Source: Fragum whitleyi
Taxonomy: Eukaryota > Mollusca > Bivalvia > Cardiida > Cardiidae
DNA length: 64,000 bases
Assembly: GCA_948146395.1 (NCBI GenBank)
Contig: OX411546.1
Coordinates: forward strand, 21,616,449-21,680,448
Direction: 5' to 3'
The position numbers and the translations under genes were made by a program. This document shows positions 12,200-24,565 of this stretch, piece after piece (the stretch's first letter is position 1; each line of letters begins with the position of its first letter). The notes beneath the pieces were generated by a model. The model made no database searches. It had not been told where the DNA came from and saw only the letters and a program-made list of their open reading frames with translations.

Positions 12200-12415
12200 A
12201 CCAGAGCAATAGTAAAGCAGTTAATTGGCAGCGCGTCCTAGCCAAGGGGCCCTCCCCCTAACCCAATCCTTTCTGTCATTTGTCACCAATGGGTGAAAAA
12301 TTGTTTATATATCCATGTTGGATGAGCAGTGGGGGCTGAAAAAGGTTGTCCTGGTTAAACTGGTAAGAGAAATACCAGGAATCCATGGTTAGGTGCTCCA
12401 GGCCATAAATATGAC
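12200..12415 (+). mobile_element. Decayed tRNA-derived SINE
   Basis: Retains 'caccaatgggt', 'agagaaataccaggaatcca' and 'ggttaggtgctccag' in the order found in the intact SINE at 16996-17301. The tRNA-like head is degenerate. Confidence 0.5.
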
Positions 12416-12811
12416 TAAAAGAATAGCAGCTTTAGACTCCTTTTGGCATTGATCAATTTTTCACCAGTTCTGTTCAAATCTACTTGGGAAGATAGAATCT
12501 CTAAAATATATATATCTCTAAAATAAAACATTATCTTACAGAGGGGTTGGATCATTATAAGGTTAATTACACACAGGTGTGTTAATTAAATAATATCAAG
12601 ATCTATTTTGATGAGCGAATGATTTAATCCAGTCAAGTCATATGAGACTATTATAGTTATAATCATGATTAAGATATTTTTTCAGGAAGCAATGCAAGTC
12701 TAATCTTTCAGGAAATATTAGTTTTGTTTACAAGCTGCACTGAAATATTAAGTTATAGCTAATAAATAACAGCACTCCATGTAGTTTTTTATGTCTAACT
12801 CATGAATTCTT

Positions 12812-13057
12812 TTAACCCTTGTCTTGCTGAATTACTTTTGGCTAAATATTTTCATCAAAATCAAAGGGCAAAAAGCCTTGAAAGTACCACATGTAGGTCA
12901 ATTTTTATTTGAAAAACGTAATGTATTGACAATTCTGGTTTGAAAGTGAGAAACAGGTGGTGTAGACTAACATCAGACTGCACATATGTGCAGGCTGATG
13001 ATTGTCTATAGCTCCTGCCAAAGCAGGAATATTCCGGGTTCAGCATGACAAGGGTTA
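12812..13057 (+). mobile_element. TTAA-type MITE, family D
   Basis: Complete copy. Ends are TTAACCCTTGTCTTGCTGAA and TTCAGCATGACAAGGGTTAA, inverted. The internal palindrome is CATCAGACTGCACATATGTGCAGGCTGATG. About 246 bp. Ends of the form TTAA-CCCTT with a TTAA target suggest a piggyBac-type transposase in trans; this is an inference from terminus structure only. Confidence 0.8.
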
Positions 13058-13094
13058 ATATTCCATATTCTACCATACATCAATCTTCAAATAA

Positions 13095-13386
13095 ACAAGA
13101 GCACCTCCTACAGGTTTGATGCTCAGCTGCAGGTGCTAGATAATGCAAAAAATTTAAGTCAAGAAAGGGGCATAACTCTTACAAAAAATACTTTCAGAAT
13201 AATTCCCCTTGATAGTCTAGATAGCTCTTGTGATGGTGAACACACATGCAAAGTTTCATAAAGATATCTTCAATAACAACAGAGATATGACCAAAGTTTG
13301 TCACGCCAACACCAAAACAACAGCAACTCCAATGACGCCAAAGTGATCACAATATTTTGAGTTTTCTTCAACAACAGCCGAGCTAA
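13095..13386 (+). mobile_element. Family L element
   Basis: Starts ACAAGAGCACC and ends CAACAGCCGAGCTAA. It shares 'gcataactcttacaaaa', 'aagtttcataaagatatc' and 'ccaacacc' with the copies at 9325 and 57660. Non-coding. Confidence 0.7.
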
Positions 13387-13707
13387 CAAAATGTAACTTA
13401 TTTGAACAATTATGTGTGGTAGAATATACATAAAATACCGAAGTCAAGTTTGTTCTATTTGCTTAAAATGAAAACAAAGTACCTCAAGTACTCCATGTAG
13501 AGGTCCATGTTAGTAAATCATTACTCAGGTAAAAGGAGCTGTCATATTCCATTTCCTGCATGTGTCTGGTCGCATGTCTGGCCGCTTGGAAATCAATTTT
13601 GAGCCAACAGTTTAGAGTATTTGCATGCCTTTCTTGGCTATCGCATTTCAATTTTATCTGGATGTTTCAGCTGCCTAATGATATAGCCACAGTCAGACAT
13701 GTCCTGG

Positions 13708-13823
13708 ATTCAGGATGACAAAATGGTGGAAACTGTTTGTAAATTATACCCGTCTTTGCATGCAATTGCATGTGCAAAGCAGGGTATAATTTGTTAACAG
13801 GTAGCACTACTTTGGCATCCTTT
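13708..13823. repeat. Foldback element, family G
   Basis: TTCAGGATGACAAAATGGTG at the left and a decayed partner at the right (CTACTTTGGCATCC). The inner stem TTATACCCGTCTTTGCATGC pairs with GCATGTGCAAAGCAGGGTATAA. Confidence 0.65.
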
Positions 13824-16800
13824 AAACATGGCAGGATTCTTCATCCATGTTAGACATCCTTTATAATTTAACTTCTTCATTTAATTCATTGCCCTTTGCT
13901 TGAATTTTAATTGAACTCTGTTTTCAACTTCATTTCAATTGTACAGGCAGCGGCTGCAGCAGCCAACCATTTTTTACCGATATTTCCAAAAATAACATAA
14001 GCACTATCAATGTTCATGAGTAGCATGTGATTTCAGTAAAACTTGGATCATGAACAGTTCATAAACTGCTCAAACTTAAGAAAAGAATCAAAACATTTTT
14101 TTTAAATGCCCTTGAAAGTTCATAAAAATGTTCAAGAACGTTCATGTCCTGAACATCAAGTGCATCCAAGATATAAAGAATTCCGTGTTATCTCGGCAGT
14201 GAGAAATTATCTTGATGAGGCAAATTTTCCCAACCTTGACCAGATAACATAGATATTTTTAGACACTATAGGGAAACCACGCTATTTGAATGTTTATAAA
14301 CAAACTTTAGACGAGTTCACGGTCTCGGACTATACTGACAGATCAAAGAAACACAAAACTACTGAACTTGTTACCATTCTTTGAATTACAAAGGTAAACA
14401 TCATGTGTCTAAGCGTAAAAGTAACACGCTATCAAAACCGACTGCAGCATTTAGAAACTGAAATTACAACGACAAAAAAGCATTGAATATCGATAAAGAG
14501 AATAACATAATTTTCGTGATGAGTTTCTTTACTCTATCAGTATATAAGTAATTGCAATTGTAATTAAGTACCATTATGTAATGCTTTTTAAACTTCATTT
14601 CACTTCACCCCTACTCCTGGCTTAACCTAGTGTTGTAACGATTATCGGAAATAATCGATTAATCGTCGCTGAAGTCCGAGATCGGCGACAATCGATTCTT
14701 GCTTCGAAAAATCGATGTCGTTACTTTTTTTCCTTTCAGGTACTTTTTATCCGTTGTGTTTATTGAAAATAAAGGGACATCACTCTTAAACTCAAATTAA
14801 AAAATGGCAGACGATGGTAATAATGCTTCTTTGTCAGATATTTTTCAATATCCAGTCATGGAGAGTGACCGTCAGACATGGCCGGAACGAAATCCCTGGG
14901 TCGGGTAAATTTTACCGGATTGTCAGTCCGAATGTCAGTCACTATGTTCTTGGCAAAATGCTTTTTTAACTGAAAATCCATTCTGATGTTTATGAAAACA
15001 CTAAAAAGGTCAAACTTCTCATGAAAAATTGACAATTGGGAAACAGATTGCTAGAAAAAGCAAATTCTATTTTACAAATCGCATCAATTAGGAGGCCTTA
15101 GAACTGATTGCAGGGTCCAATTTTTAAAGAATTACTGATAGCTAGTCTTATTTTACCTGATTTTTTTTATTTTTCCAGTTTCAAAAGCACAAACACAATG
15201 ATAATTTTCTGCTTATTCGTACCCAAGAATGTTCGACCCATCAAATTATTTGTTATTTTTTCTCTCTCGAGTTATATTCAAAATATGCAAAAAGGCATAA
15301 ACAAACAAAGATAAGTCAACATTTGATTGTCTAATGACTTGCTAGTCGCTACAGTAGATTGTTCTGTATCAATCAGGTTCGGAATTTTTTTTACATAATG
15401 GTGTGTCACTTATAAATATATATAAATGATGCATGTAACTTTGGAATAATTATTGATGTCAGCAATTATATTTTTTTGTTGTTGTTCTTCTTTTAGACCA
15501 ACAAGAAGTTAGTGAGCAATTAAGGCTTAAAAAATGGTAATTATCCTTGGTTTATATAACTATCAAAGTGCATTAATCATCGTTTTCTGAAACAAAAAAT
15601 CACCAACTTGGAAGTAACTTGATACTTTGGAGATTTCATTATAGAACTTAAATTTGAAGGCTCTAATGATTTTCTGTCTCATACATATTTCTCCCCAATA
15701 TTTCTGATCTTTATTATTTACTTGTACAGTTGATTTGAATTCCATTTTTTGCTTGAACAACACTTACTGTTGATACTTGACAACAGGTGACAAACTTGAG
15801 TCTTTGGAGGTAATAAACAACTGCATCCAACAATCAAAGCACTGAAAGTACTGATGGTGAACGAACCTGGTGGCATTCTAGAGTGATATATTGAATTCAA
15901 TTAGAAAAGAGAAATTATGAATGTAAAAAAAGGAGGGAGGAATTGTCTCGACAAAATTTCCGTTATTCGGAAATTTCACTGCAAATTCAAAGAAAGGGAG
16001 AGAGAAGAAAAATCTTGTTAGAAAAATATTTGTTAGAATATGAGTTGTTACTCTGTGAAAATTTCGTTTACACATTTGAAATGGGTACATTTATTAATTA
16101 AACATAAATGGAGAAAAAGATTTAATCCTATCTCAAACTGTCTTCAACCTATATCCAATGGTGTTTGTTTTTACAAAAGTATTTGTTATCATGTTTAAGC
16201 TTATTTCAAGTAATTTTGTTGTATTTGTTTTAATTTTTTTTTATCTATCTTTGTTTTTTCTCAGAGGATGAAAAGGTCTTTGAGTACCAACCAAAGAAAC
16301 ACCTATGAATATCAGTCAGTCCTGAACTGTACTCATTGTTTAAAGTTATGATTTGTTAACTTATTAATAGTATTTTGAACCATAACCTGAGGGATTCATT
16401 TTTGTCATATCTGAAGCCAAAACCACTTCCGTGGTTGACACTTTTGTCGTTATTCACTTTTATAACACTGCAGGATTTTTGCTGCTGATATTAGACTTTT
16501 CTGCTCTGAGCTAGTTTATGCTTAAACTGTAGTTAACCAATTCTTAACATAATTTGGGAAGGATGGAGCCAGTTTTCATTCATCGATTAAGATTTTTATG
16601 ATTTCTGTAAAAAACGCAATGACTTTTCCAGAAAAAATTAACAACTAAACCCGCCTGTCGAATTGTAAACAAGTGCATGACGGATCTGGTCCCCCCTTGA
16701 CCACAGCAATATCTACTCGTCAATTGGAGTGGTATCTAGGGTTGAATATTTAGCTATCATTTATTCAATTTTCAAATAAAATTTTGAATTGATATGGTTT

Positions 16801-16995
16801 TACAGATTGAAAAAATGCAAAGTAGAATGGCCCCAATGAAATATCTTCCGTGCCTGTCGCATTTGGTATTCGGCAATATTCGCTTCTGAGACTGACGAAT
16901 ACGAAACGTTTTCGCTGGGAATAAGTTCACCGAATATTCGAGTGTATCCTTACAGCCGTACTTCAGTCAACGCAATTTTACAGAAAAATCTTATA

Positions 16996-17261
16996 AGCGC
17001 ATAGCGCAGTTGGTAGCGCGCCGGACTGTCAAACTAGAGGTCCCGGGTTCGATCCCCGACGGCGGCACTCATTCTTTCAGACTATTTGCCTCTCACCAAT
17101 GAGTCGGTAGTCGTAGACCGATGTGAGATAGCGGAGGCTAGGAAAGGATGTAATGGTAGTACTGGTGTGAGAAATACCAGGAATCCATTGTTAGGTGCTC
17201 CAGCCGCCGCGATATAACTGAAATAATGTTGAAAGCGGCGTAAAACCCTATTCAATCAATT

Positions 17262-17301
<40 letters not shown>
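16996..17301 (+). mobile_element. tRNA-derived SINE, intact head
   Basis: The tRNA-like head is 16997-17068. The A box is at 17002-17013 (TAGCGCAGTTGG) and the B box at 17046-17055 (GGTTCGATCC). The anticodon-like loop CTGTCAA would read GTC (Asp-like). The head is followed by a conserved body ('ctcaccaatgagt', 'aaataccaggaatcc', 'ttgaaagcggcgtaaaaccc') and an (AATC)n tail. It is a SINE rather than a functional tRNA gene, because the same head-body unit recurs at 23810, 42405 and 60091. Confidence 0.85.
17252..17301. repeat. (AATC)n tail of the SINE
   Basis: About twelve AATC units forming the 3' tail of the SINE at 16996. Not a CRISPR-like array. Confidence 0.85.
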
Positions 17302-18802
17302 TTAATAGCTGCGTTCATCCCTATTCAAATAAAAGGTACAAGAAAGGTTGTACATGTAGAACACATGTCGAATCATTCTTAAAACCCGTCTCGAGACTGA
17401 CTGTCGCTAGTTGAAAAGTTATGTAACACCGCGTTACCGTTTCTAATGACACAAGGTGTCTTGATGTGTCATTCGTCTGAACTCGGCCGATTCTGTAACC
17501 TATATTTAAATCGGAGACGTCGGAGATCGCCCGAGTATTGCCGAATGTAAGTTCAAGAGGACATGACCTATATAAACACGTATTTCCGGCTAATTACTAC
17601 AAGTTGCATCAGCGCAGGCTTGGGTCAAAAACATAGTATCTGTCTCTACGGTGTTTAGACACAAACTTTGTTTTTGCTTAAAACTCTCGACAAGCTGACG
17701 CCGATCAAAAATTCCCTTGATAAACATTGCAAGATCATTTTGTGTTTTTCAAGGCGAATTTTCATTATCTTCACTTGATAAAGAATGATAGTACCATGCC
17801 ATTCAAGAAATAAAGAGTGATTTTGCGAAGAAAAATATTGAAAGATACTAAATTGAATTTTAAGAGGCGCTACTTTATTTCAAATGTATTAACATCAAAC
17901 AGGATTTTCCTGACATGGTATATAACACTGGTGAACAACGTTCGTTCACCAAAAATGAAATTTCGATTCTAAAATCGATAATTGAATCGAAAACAGTTTC
18001 CGATTCAATTCGATTATCGATTCTGATCTGAGTCCGATTTTACAACACTAGCTTAACCACATTTTTCCGCATTTTTGCATACCAAGTTTCGACTGTAAAA
18101 TGTTATTCTCTATTTACAATGAACAGCATGGGAAGGGTTAATTAATTATCTTAGATTCCATCACACAATTTTGTTTTAATACAATTGAAAATACCAAAGC
18201 TTCAAAGAATGTTTTTTCTGCCATTACAAACAAATGTAATTGAAACTGAACATCATCTCCCAAAAGACCAGAAATGGAAAGATTCAGCTAAAGGTTACAT
18301 AGTCACGATATTGGCTTGATATTTTACTTTAATTTATTCTTGTTTTTCATAACATTTTTTTTCTTTCTTTTCTTTATTATATATCAATTATATTTATCTC
18401 TACAAAATTGCAATAACTCAAATTTATTTCATCTCTGATTACTTATTTGCGCCATTATTAATTTAACAAAGAGAAGGAACGATAGAAGTAAGAGAAATTA
18501 TAAGGAATTGCCTTTTGGGGCATTTATTCAGGAAACAGTATATCATCTGAATTCAGAAGAATTACTGGCTCATTGTTAAAACATCAAAGAATATGCTGTA
18601 AGAAATATCTCTACAAATGGCAGCTCTAGCTAATATTTTGCTTTTCAGTTCAATATGAACTGAGTAAAGAACAAAAGATTAAATGCAGTGGAAGATAGGA
18701 CCTTTCAATAATAGGAAAACCTTTTGAAATCTGATATGAAAACTGATAAAAATCTTCCTCTGAAAATTTAATATTGATGAGAACAGCTAGCCTAGTCCCA
18801 GG

Positions 18803-18905
18803 CTTAAAGGTAGTAGACCCATAATATTCCACAACATTTTGGAATGATCCATCTTCACGGGTCAAGGGGTATCGAATCGATAAGATCTTCTCGAATACCC
18901 CTTGA
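18803..18905. repeat. Foldback family I arm plus local hairpin
   Basis: 18803-18850 holds 'ggtagtagacccataata...cacaacattttgga', the arm of foldback family I. Directly after it, CAAGGGGTATCGAATCGATA and TTCTCGAATACCCCTTG form an imperfect hairpin (18863-18904). The 111-codon minus-strand frame across this region is judged spurious. Confidence 0.5.
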
Positions 18906-20675
18906 CTGAATGAATAGGTATTTTTTGTACGATTTATTTTAAGCCGGCCAATCAAAAGGTCAAACGCGATTTCTGTGACTGCCAATCAGAAAGCTTCTTA
19001 CAAACGACATCGGTACCTTTTAATCCCTATGGCAACCTGTTGTATTCCGATGACTGTGTAGATAACCCTTCATTCTTGGATAAAGAAAATGCGTCGCATC
19101 GAAGACGCTTACATTTTTGTACGTTTTTATTCGGTGACAGATAGATTTATAAAATCAACAAAATATAAATCAGTTCCTTTTTTATTAGAATGATCGGCAT
19201 AGTAAGCCGAAAGTTTCCTCATTGTCCACCGTGAATGTTTCCGAATCTCTCCCCCCCTTAAATTACATCAAAAATGTGAGTTGGGAATTCAGACATTATC
19301 TTTCACACGTTTTGTATTTTTGCCGACTAACAATGATTTTGAGTTAATCTATCCCCCATATTGTTCCATAGAAGAACATTTTGGATAGCCTTCTCTCTTC
19401 CCCCCCCCCCAAAAAAAATGTATGAAATAAAAATAAATAAAATTAATGACCAGGTTTTTTTTTGTTTTGTTTTGTTTTGTTTTTATCTTTTTATTGAAAG
19501 CAAATATATTTCTATTCTACATAGAATATAGTCAACGGGCGGCAAAACTACTTAATCATAATTTGAATAAGCTGTAGCCACGAGATTTTGGACTACCCAA
19601 CATTAAAACACGTATATATCATATATATTAGAGATAAAAATCAAATAATCCATTTTTAATTACAAATACATGTGTAATTCGATTTGGATTGGACATTGCG
19701 CGTGATTGCTTTGTTTTAAACGTCGTGAATAAGACGTTTCATAGCAAATCTAAGTTTTAAAGTTATCGTTACATTGTGACTACCTGCAATATGGGTACTT
19801 TTCAAATTAAAATTAATTCAAATAAATAAACAAATAAATAAATAATGAAGACAAATTATAACAATAAACAAATAACTTGATTAATTCTTCGGCTCCCACA
19901 ATATTCTCACACGAGATTTATTTTACACAGATTTTTACTAAAAATTGTTCTATTATTTTCTTTCTTTATTTATTTTATTTTCATATTTTATTCTCTTTAT
20001 TTCTCTTGTCATTTAATGTGTTTAAAGAAAAGTCTGCTGGAAAAGAAGGAGAAAAACTCCCGAATAAAAGAATTCATATGAAAATTCAAGTAAATTATCA
20101 TTTCTAAATTATTTCTTTTTATAAGACGGCTTTATTATTGAATCTATTCCAAATTTTAAATTTCGCGTACTTCAATATAGATGCATTCTACTATATTGGA
20201 GTATGCCATCGATAAGGTCTAAAACATTGAAAACTTAAACAGGTATTGATTGATTGAATAACTTGAAAATTCAAATAAACATTGAAAAATCGTAATACAC
20301 TGTCATCGAGGATAGAAAAAGAAGAATTTGAGAACCTTTCAATGTACCATCAAATTATTAAAAAGATATGTTGTCATTTGAACAGATATAGGAATTTCGG
20401 TCAGTTTTTGTGATTGTGTATTTCGGTCTTGCTAAGTGTCACAATTACCTAAAACTGAAGGGTTTAAGCGCAATTCTAAGGATTAATTTCACATCTGGAA
20501 AGTAGCCGCGGGGTATATTGATCTAACATACCTCCCGCTGTCGGACCTTTCTTGTAAGAAGGTTACTGCTTGGTCCGCCCCGTTTTCCGTTCTGTGACGT
20601 CACGCGTACAGAAATTACCCATTCAATCAGCCAAGGGTAAGATAAGTAAAACGTTCGTAACCCTTGGTTCGACAA
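18906..20675. other. No gene seen
   Basis: AT-rich. Includes a T-rich (TTTTG)n patch at 19454-19483 and short ATAA runs near 19825-19845. Confidence 0.5.
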
Positions 20676-20775
20676 GATGGGAATGATCATTTACAATGTT
20701 AACATGCGTTTCCTAATGAACTCATTAGGAAACCTCAGTTAACACTGTATAAGTAAATCATGACTGTCAAAACCC
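20676..20775. repeat. Foldback element, family I (partial)
   Basis: The centre is GTTTCCTAATGAACTCATTAGGAAAC, flanked by ACAATGTTAACATGC and CAGTTAACACTGT. This corresponds to the centre of 31850-32007. Confidence 0.6.
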
Positions 20776-20924
20776 TGAGGAACTTGGTCCCTACCTTTAT
20801 GTTAACCCATCAAATTGATGCCCTGAAAACACAAAATGCTAACAAATTCACAAAAAGGGGTTTAAATGATTGAACCCCAATTCTAAGTGACTTAGCAAAA
20901 TCTGATAAAGAATCAGATATAGCC

Positions 20925-21117
20925 CAAAGTTCGAGCCTCGATGGTCTCTATTTTCCTCTCACCAATGGGTTGATAATCGTAGACCTATGAGAGATAGCAG
21001 CTGGAGGCTAGAAAAGGATGTGATTGTTGTACTGGTGATAGAAATACCACGAATCCATTGTTTGGTGCTCCAGCTACTGCGCTATAACTGAAAAAATGTT
21101 GAAAGCTGTGTTACTCT
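20925..21117 (+). mobile_element. SINE body, tRNA head mostly lost
   Basis: Keeps 'ttcgagcctcgatgg', 'ctcaccaatgggt', 'agaaataccacgaatcc' and 'gttgaaagctgtg' in SINE order. Confidence 0.65.
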
Positions 21118-21551
21118 CCAAGTAATTAATCATTCATGTATAGCTGCAAAAATTGTTTATGGGCAACCAAAAAGTCACAACTACAGCTGTATACATTCTA
21201 CAGTTACAACATTCTACAGCAAACCTAACCTTACATTTTGTCAACAGTAACACAAGCACATTATGGCTACTTACTATTATTGTATTTTGATTAATGAATG
21301 AATTTATCATACTTGAAACTATCGTCTGTCTCAGAGCACAGTGAAACAAGCTGTTTGATATCTATATACTTATTTGGTTGCCATGGTAACAAGAGTCTGC
21401 CGACCCAGAAAAGAAAGATATTTTTGTCTGGTCAGCCAGCCAATATATCACCCATCAATGTCACAGAGCTATAACAATATCTTAAATTGTTCTTCAGCTT
21501 GTCATAAATATCAGTCCTCCAGACTATTTTAGAACTCCGATATCACTTAGG

Positions 21552-21800
21552 TTAACCTTTGTCATGCTGAATAAAAAAATCTCGGTAAAATTGCGACAAA
21601 ATCAAAGTGCTCAAAGCACTGGTTGTGCATCCGTACTCATTTCAAAAAATAAAAATTTTAAATTCTTCTAGTTTTTTAAAAAGAAAATATAAGGGTGGTA
21701 TAGACAAAGATCAGACTCCACATATGTGCAGGCTGATGTTTGTCTACAGCTCCTGCTAATTAAAGCAGGAATATTCCGGGTTCAGTCTGGCAAGGATTAA
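21552..21800 (+). mobile_element. TTAA-type MITE, family D
   Basis: TTAACCTTTGTCATGCTGAA at the left; 'gcaggaatattccgggttcag' and TTAA at the right. Internal palindrome CAGACTCCACATATGTGCAGGCTG. More decayed than 12812-13057. Confidence 0.7.
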
Positions 21801-22184
21801 ATATATTTTTTTACATTAAATTCTCCTAGCTGTACCGAGTTTTATTCATAGAATATCACGTTCTTCTGAAACAATCATCTAATGACTTTCAAGGATTTTG
21901 TTGTTTTTCCATTTTTTTTTCTGTTTATGCAAATGCGATCTGAAATGTCACTCTGGGCAATATGTAGGACTTAATTTAACTAAAAATTTTAATAAGTACC
22001 ATTGCTTTAAGCAAAAACTGTGTGTATTGCTAGATGTTATGTTTTAAGAGTTTTGGCAAAGTATTATGGTTGTACTCAGAAGGGTTTCTTTTCTACCAGG
22101 GTTTAGGGCTCAGATGCAATTTGGTTATTTTCTTCTGAATATTAGTGCAAAATTGCTTATTGATACTTTCAATATGCCTTTTTC

Positions 22185-22437
22185 TTAACCCTTGTCTTGC
22201 TGAACCCGGAATATTCCTGCTTTGGCAGGAGCTATAGACAAACATCAGCCTACACATATGTGCAGTCTGATGTTAGTCTACACCACCTGTTTCTCACTTT
22301 CATACCAAAATTGTCAATAGATTTAGTTTTTCAAATAAAAATTGACATACAGTTGGTACTTTCAGTGCTTTTTGCCCTTTGATTTTGATTAAAATTTTTA
22401 GCCAAAATATATTCAGCATGACATTCACAAAGGTTAA
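22185..22437 (-). mobile_element. TTAA-type MITE, family D
   Basis: The reverse orientation of 12812-13057: TTAACCCTTGTCTTGCTGAA then 'cccggaatattcctgc' at the left and AAAGGTTAA at the right. The frame at 22197-22382 is the MITE read through. Confidence 0.8.
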
Positions 22438-22633
22438 GAAAAAAAAATAATAGAATTTAGTCCTATGGCAAAATGTACATCTAAATTATTGGTAATTGAT
22501 CTTGGTTTGCGTGTGCTGCATGTTTTTTTCAAACTCATTCATTATTCAAGCAAAAAGCTAAGAGTTCCAGTTAACATGAACTCCTGACAGTAACTCATTT
22601 AAATATTCATGAGAAAATACTTCCATCTATGTT

Positions 22634-22862
22634 TTAACCCTTTGCTGTTTAATCCCTGCTTTTTACATGCCTGTGATTTTATTATTGAGAAAACATTGTG
22701 AGAAAAGAAGAAATTGCTTCTGACAAGCAATTTCTTCTTTTTACACACTATTTTCTACCATACTGAATGGTTATCTTTCAAATTAAATTCACTTTAAATT
22801 TTCGTCTGCAAAACCTTTGAATTTGGACAGGTCTAAAATTTTGTAAAACAGGAAAGTGTTAA
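22634..22862 (+). mobile_element. TTAA-type MITE, family C
   Basis: TTAACCCTTTGCTGTTTAA at the left and AACAGGAAAGTGTTAA at the right, inverted. The central hairpin is GAAGAAATTGCTT-ctgac-AAGCAATTTCTTC (13-bp stem). About 229 bp. Seven copies are in the window. Confidence 0.85.
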
Positions 22863-22922
22863 GCTATGACCAGAAGACAATATTTTGAATTTGTCAAAGT
22901 TAAATGCTTTGTTTTTTTGAAT

Positions 22923-23065
22923 TGGGTTTAACGCTTCTTTCAACAATCTTTCAGCTATATCCCTGTGGCTGGAGCACCTAACAATGGATTCCTTGTATCT
23001 CTCACACCAGTAATACCATTTCAGCCTTTACTTGGCCTCCAGCTGCTATCCCACATAGATTTATT
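22923..23065 (-). mobile_element. SINE body, minus orientation
   Basis: Reads 'gctggagcacctaacaatgg', 'ctctcacaccagta' and 'ggcctccagctgctatc', the reverse complement of the SINE body at 17100-17230. The tRNA head is absent. Confidence 0.65.
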
Positions 23066-23809
23066 AGTATAATGCACTTGCATATTTATGTGCCTTATTG
23101 TAGTTAACCCCTTTTAAATTGCCTACAATAGAATTGGGAATTTGTTCCGACAAAATTTGAATTTAGTAGGATAAGATTTAAAATCAGCAAAGTACTCTTC
23201 CTTCTTTATAAATTTGATAGGCATTGCCGGATACTCTCTAATCCTGATGAATAAAATCTCAAACAAACAAAGCCAAAGAGATTTTTTTCATTATTTTCAT
23301 GGAGGTTTGGCGCTATAACCTAAAAACACTTTTTAAAACCCACAAACCATTTCCAGTTATATATACACTAAAGACTTCAACATGAAATGAATTTAAATTC
23401 ATTGTCTGATATTCCGGATCATAAAGCCAAATATGGAAAGATTTTATAGTATTCATGTATCTTTTTTCACCGGTTAGGGGATAAATGTATGACCTAGTTT
23501 TCTATTATCAAATAATATTTAATGATGTGCAAACATGCCCTGAACTTAGGATCAATATTGACGAATCTTTTAACTTCCTGTGAAAACCTCTAAATAAACA
23601 ATAACGGACCATCGAAAAGAAAATTAAAATTTACAAGACCAAGGTAACAACTTAATGTTCCTGGAGAGACTTTATTTGCACACTTTTATCGTCTTAATCC
23701 TTGGGAATACATTCATGAGTTTCTTGTAACTTTGTTTGTTTTGTCCCCCCTCCCCCAATCCCCCCTCTATAGTCTTTTCAATTCCCAAACTTCAACAAAG
23801 TAATTCATG

Positions 23810-24030
23810 GGCTGGAGCATCTAACAATAGATTCCTGGTATTTCCCTCACCAGTACAACCATAACATCCTTTCCTAGCCTCCACCTGCTATCTCATATAG
23901 GTCTAGGATTATCGACCAATTGGTGAGAGACACATAGTCGTAGAGAATGAGTACCGCCGTCAGGGATCAAACCAGGGACCTCTAGATTGATAGTATGACG
24001 TGCTACCAACTGGCTATGAGGGTGGCAGTA
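23810..24030 (-). mobile_element. tRNA-derived SINE, minus orientation
   Basis: The body is at 23813-23945 and the decayed tRNA-like head at 23955-24028 ('gggatcaaaccagggacc' = B box complement; 'gctaccaactggctatg' = A box complement). Confidence 0.75.
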
Positions 24031-24175
24031 ATTCATGGGTCCCCACTATCTGTATTTCAGAGAGGGCCCAAAGGAATCCCTACTTGCTATGATGAGGATC
24101 CCTCCAGGTGTAATCAGGGATTCCTTCCTTCATTTGAATAGGTGGAATTTTAGAGAAAGAGCTCAGAAAGGATAT

Positions 24176-24412
24176 GAGCCTGTGTGTGACATTTCGAACA
24201 ATTTGAAATTTGGGCAAAGCAAATACTCTGGCCAGTCTGTGCATTTGCACAGTCTGGCCAGAGTTTTTGCTTTGCTCTTTGTGGATAAATTAAGTCTAAA
24301 AGTGTCTTCAAACATTAACGGCCAACCTGTTGCACTGTGGAAATGCTGAGGGTTGCTCAAAGTTTGCAACTCATTCATGTTTCAATTTGTTAAAAATGTC
24401 ACACAAAAGCTC
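24176..24412. mobile_element. TIR MITE, family R
   Basis: Ends GAGCCTGTGTGTGACATTTC and AAATGTCACACAAAAGCTC are inverted. The central palindrome is CTCTGGCCAGTCTGTGCA...TGCACAGTCTGGCCAGAG. Other copies are at 39346-39570 and 45572-45816. Frames across the palindrome on both strands are not genes. Confidence 0.75.
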
Positions 24413-24565
24413 ATAAAATAGAGATATATTCTAATATCTTTGCAAGCCAATGGTTTTTAAGGTCACTTTGTTCTTTACAGACATAAGGATCAAAATGAAG
24501 TTAAGACCTAGGCTTGAAAAAAATTAATCTGATTGAAAGAAACTCTAAATTTCATAGATAAAATG

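Larger units (their letters stand above)
14628..18050. mobile_element. hAT-like element, non-autonomous, 3.4 kb
   Basis: The left end TAGTGTTGTAA and right end TTACAACACTA are inverted. They are immediately flanked by the 8-bp direct repeat GCTTAACC (14620-14627 and 18051-18058). An 8-bp target duplication with TIRs beginning TAGNG is the hAT superfamily signature. Subterminal regions at both ends are rich in ATCGATTA-type motifs. I see no hAT transposase frame. A short ATG frame at 14804 (MADDGNNASLSDIF...) and splice-like sites (acceptor at 15497, acceptor at 16265) hint at a small captured or decayed gene, but no protein family is recognised. A SINE sits inside. Confidence 0.75.

Noticed and set aside
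16997..17068. Functional tRNA gene (Asp-like GTC loop)
   Set aside because: The A and B boxes are good, but the sequence continues into a body and (AATC)n tail shared with other copies, so it is a SINE head. The same reasoning applies to 60091-60160 and 55381-55446.
17252..17301. Possible short-repeat array like CRISPR
   Set aside because: It is a 4-bp (AATC)n tail with no spacers, in a eukaryotic genome.
18650..18985. 111-codon minus-strand frame
   Set aside because: It runs through a foldback family I arm and a local hairpin; composition is not protein-like and no splice context is clear.
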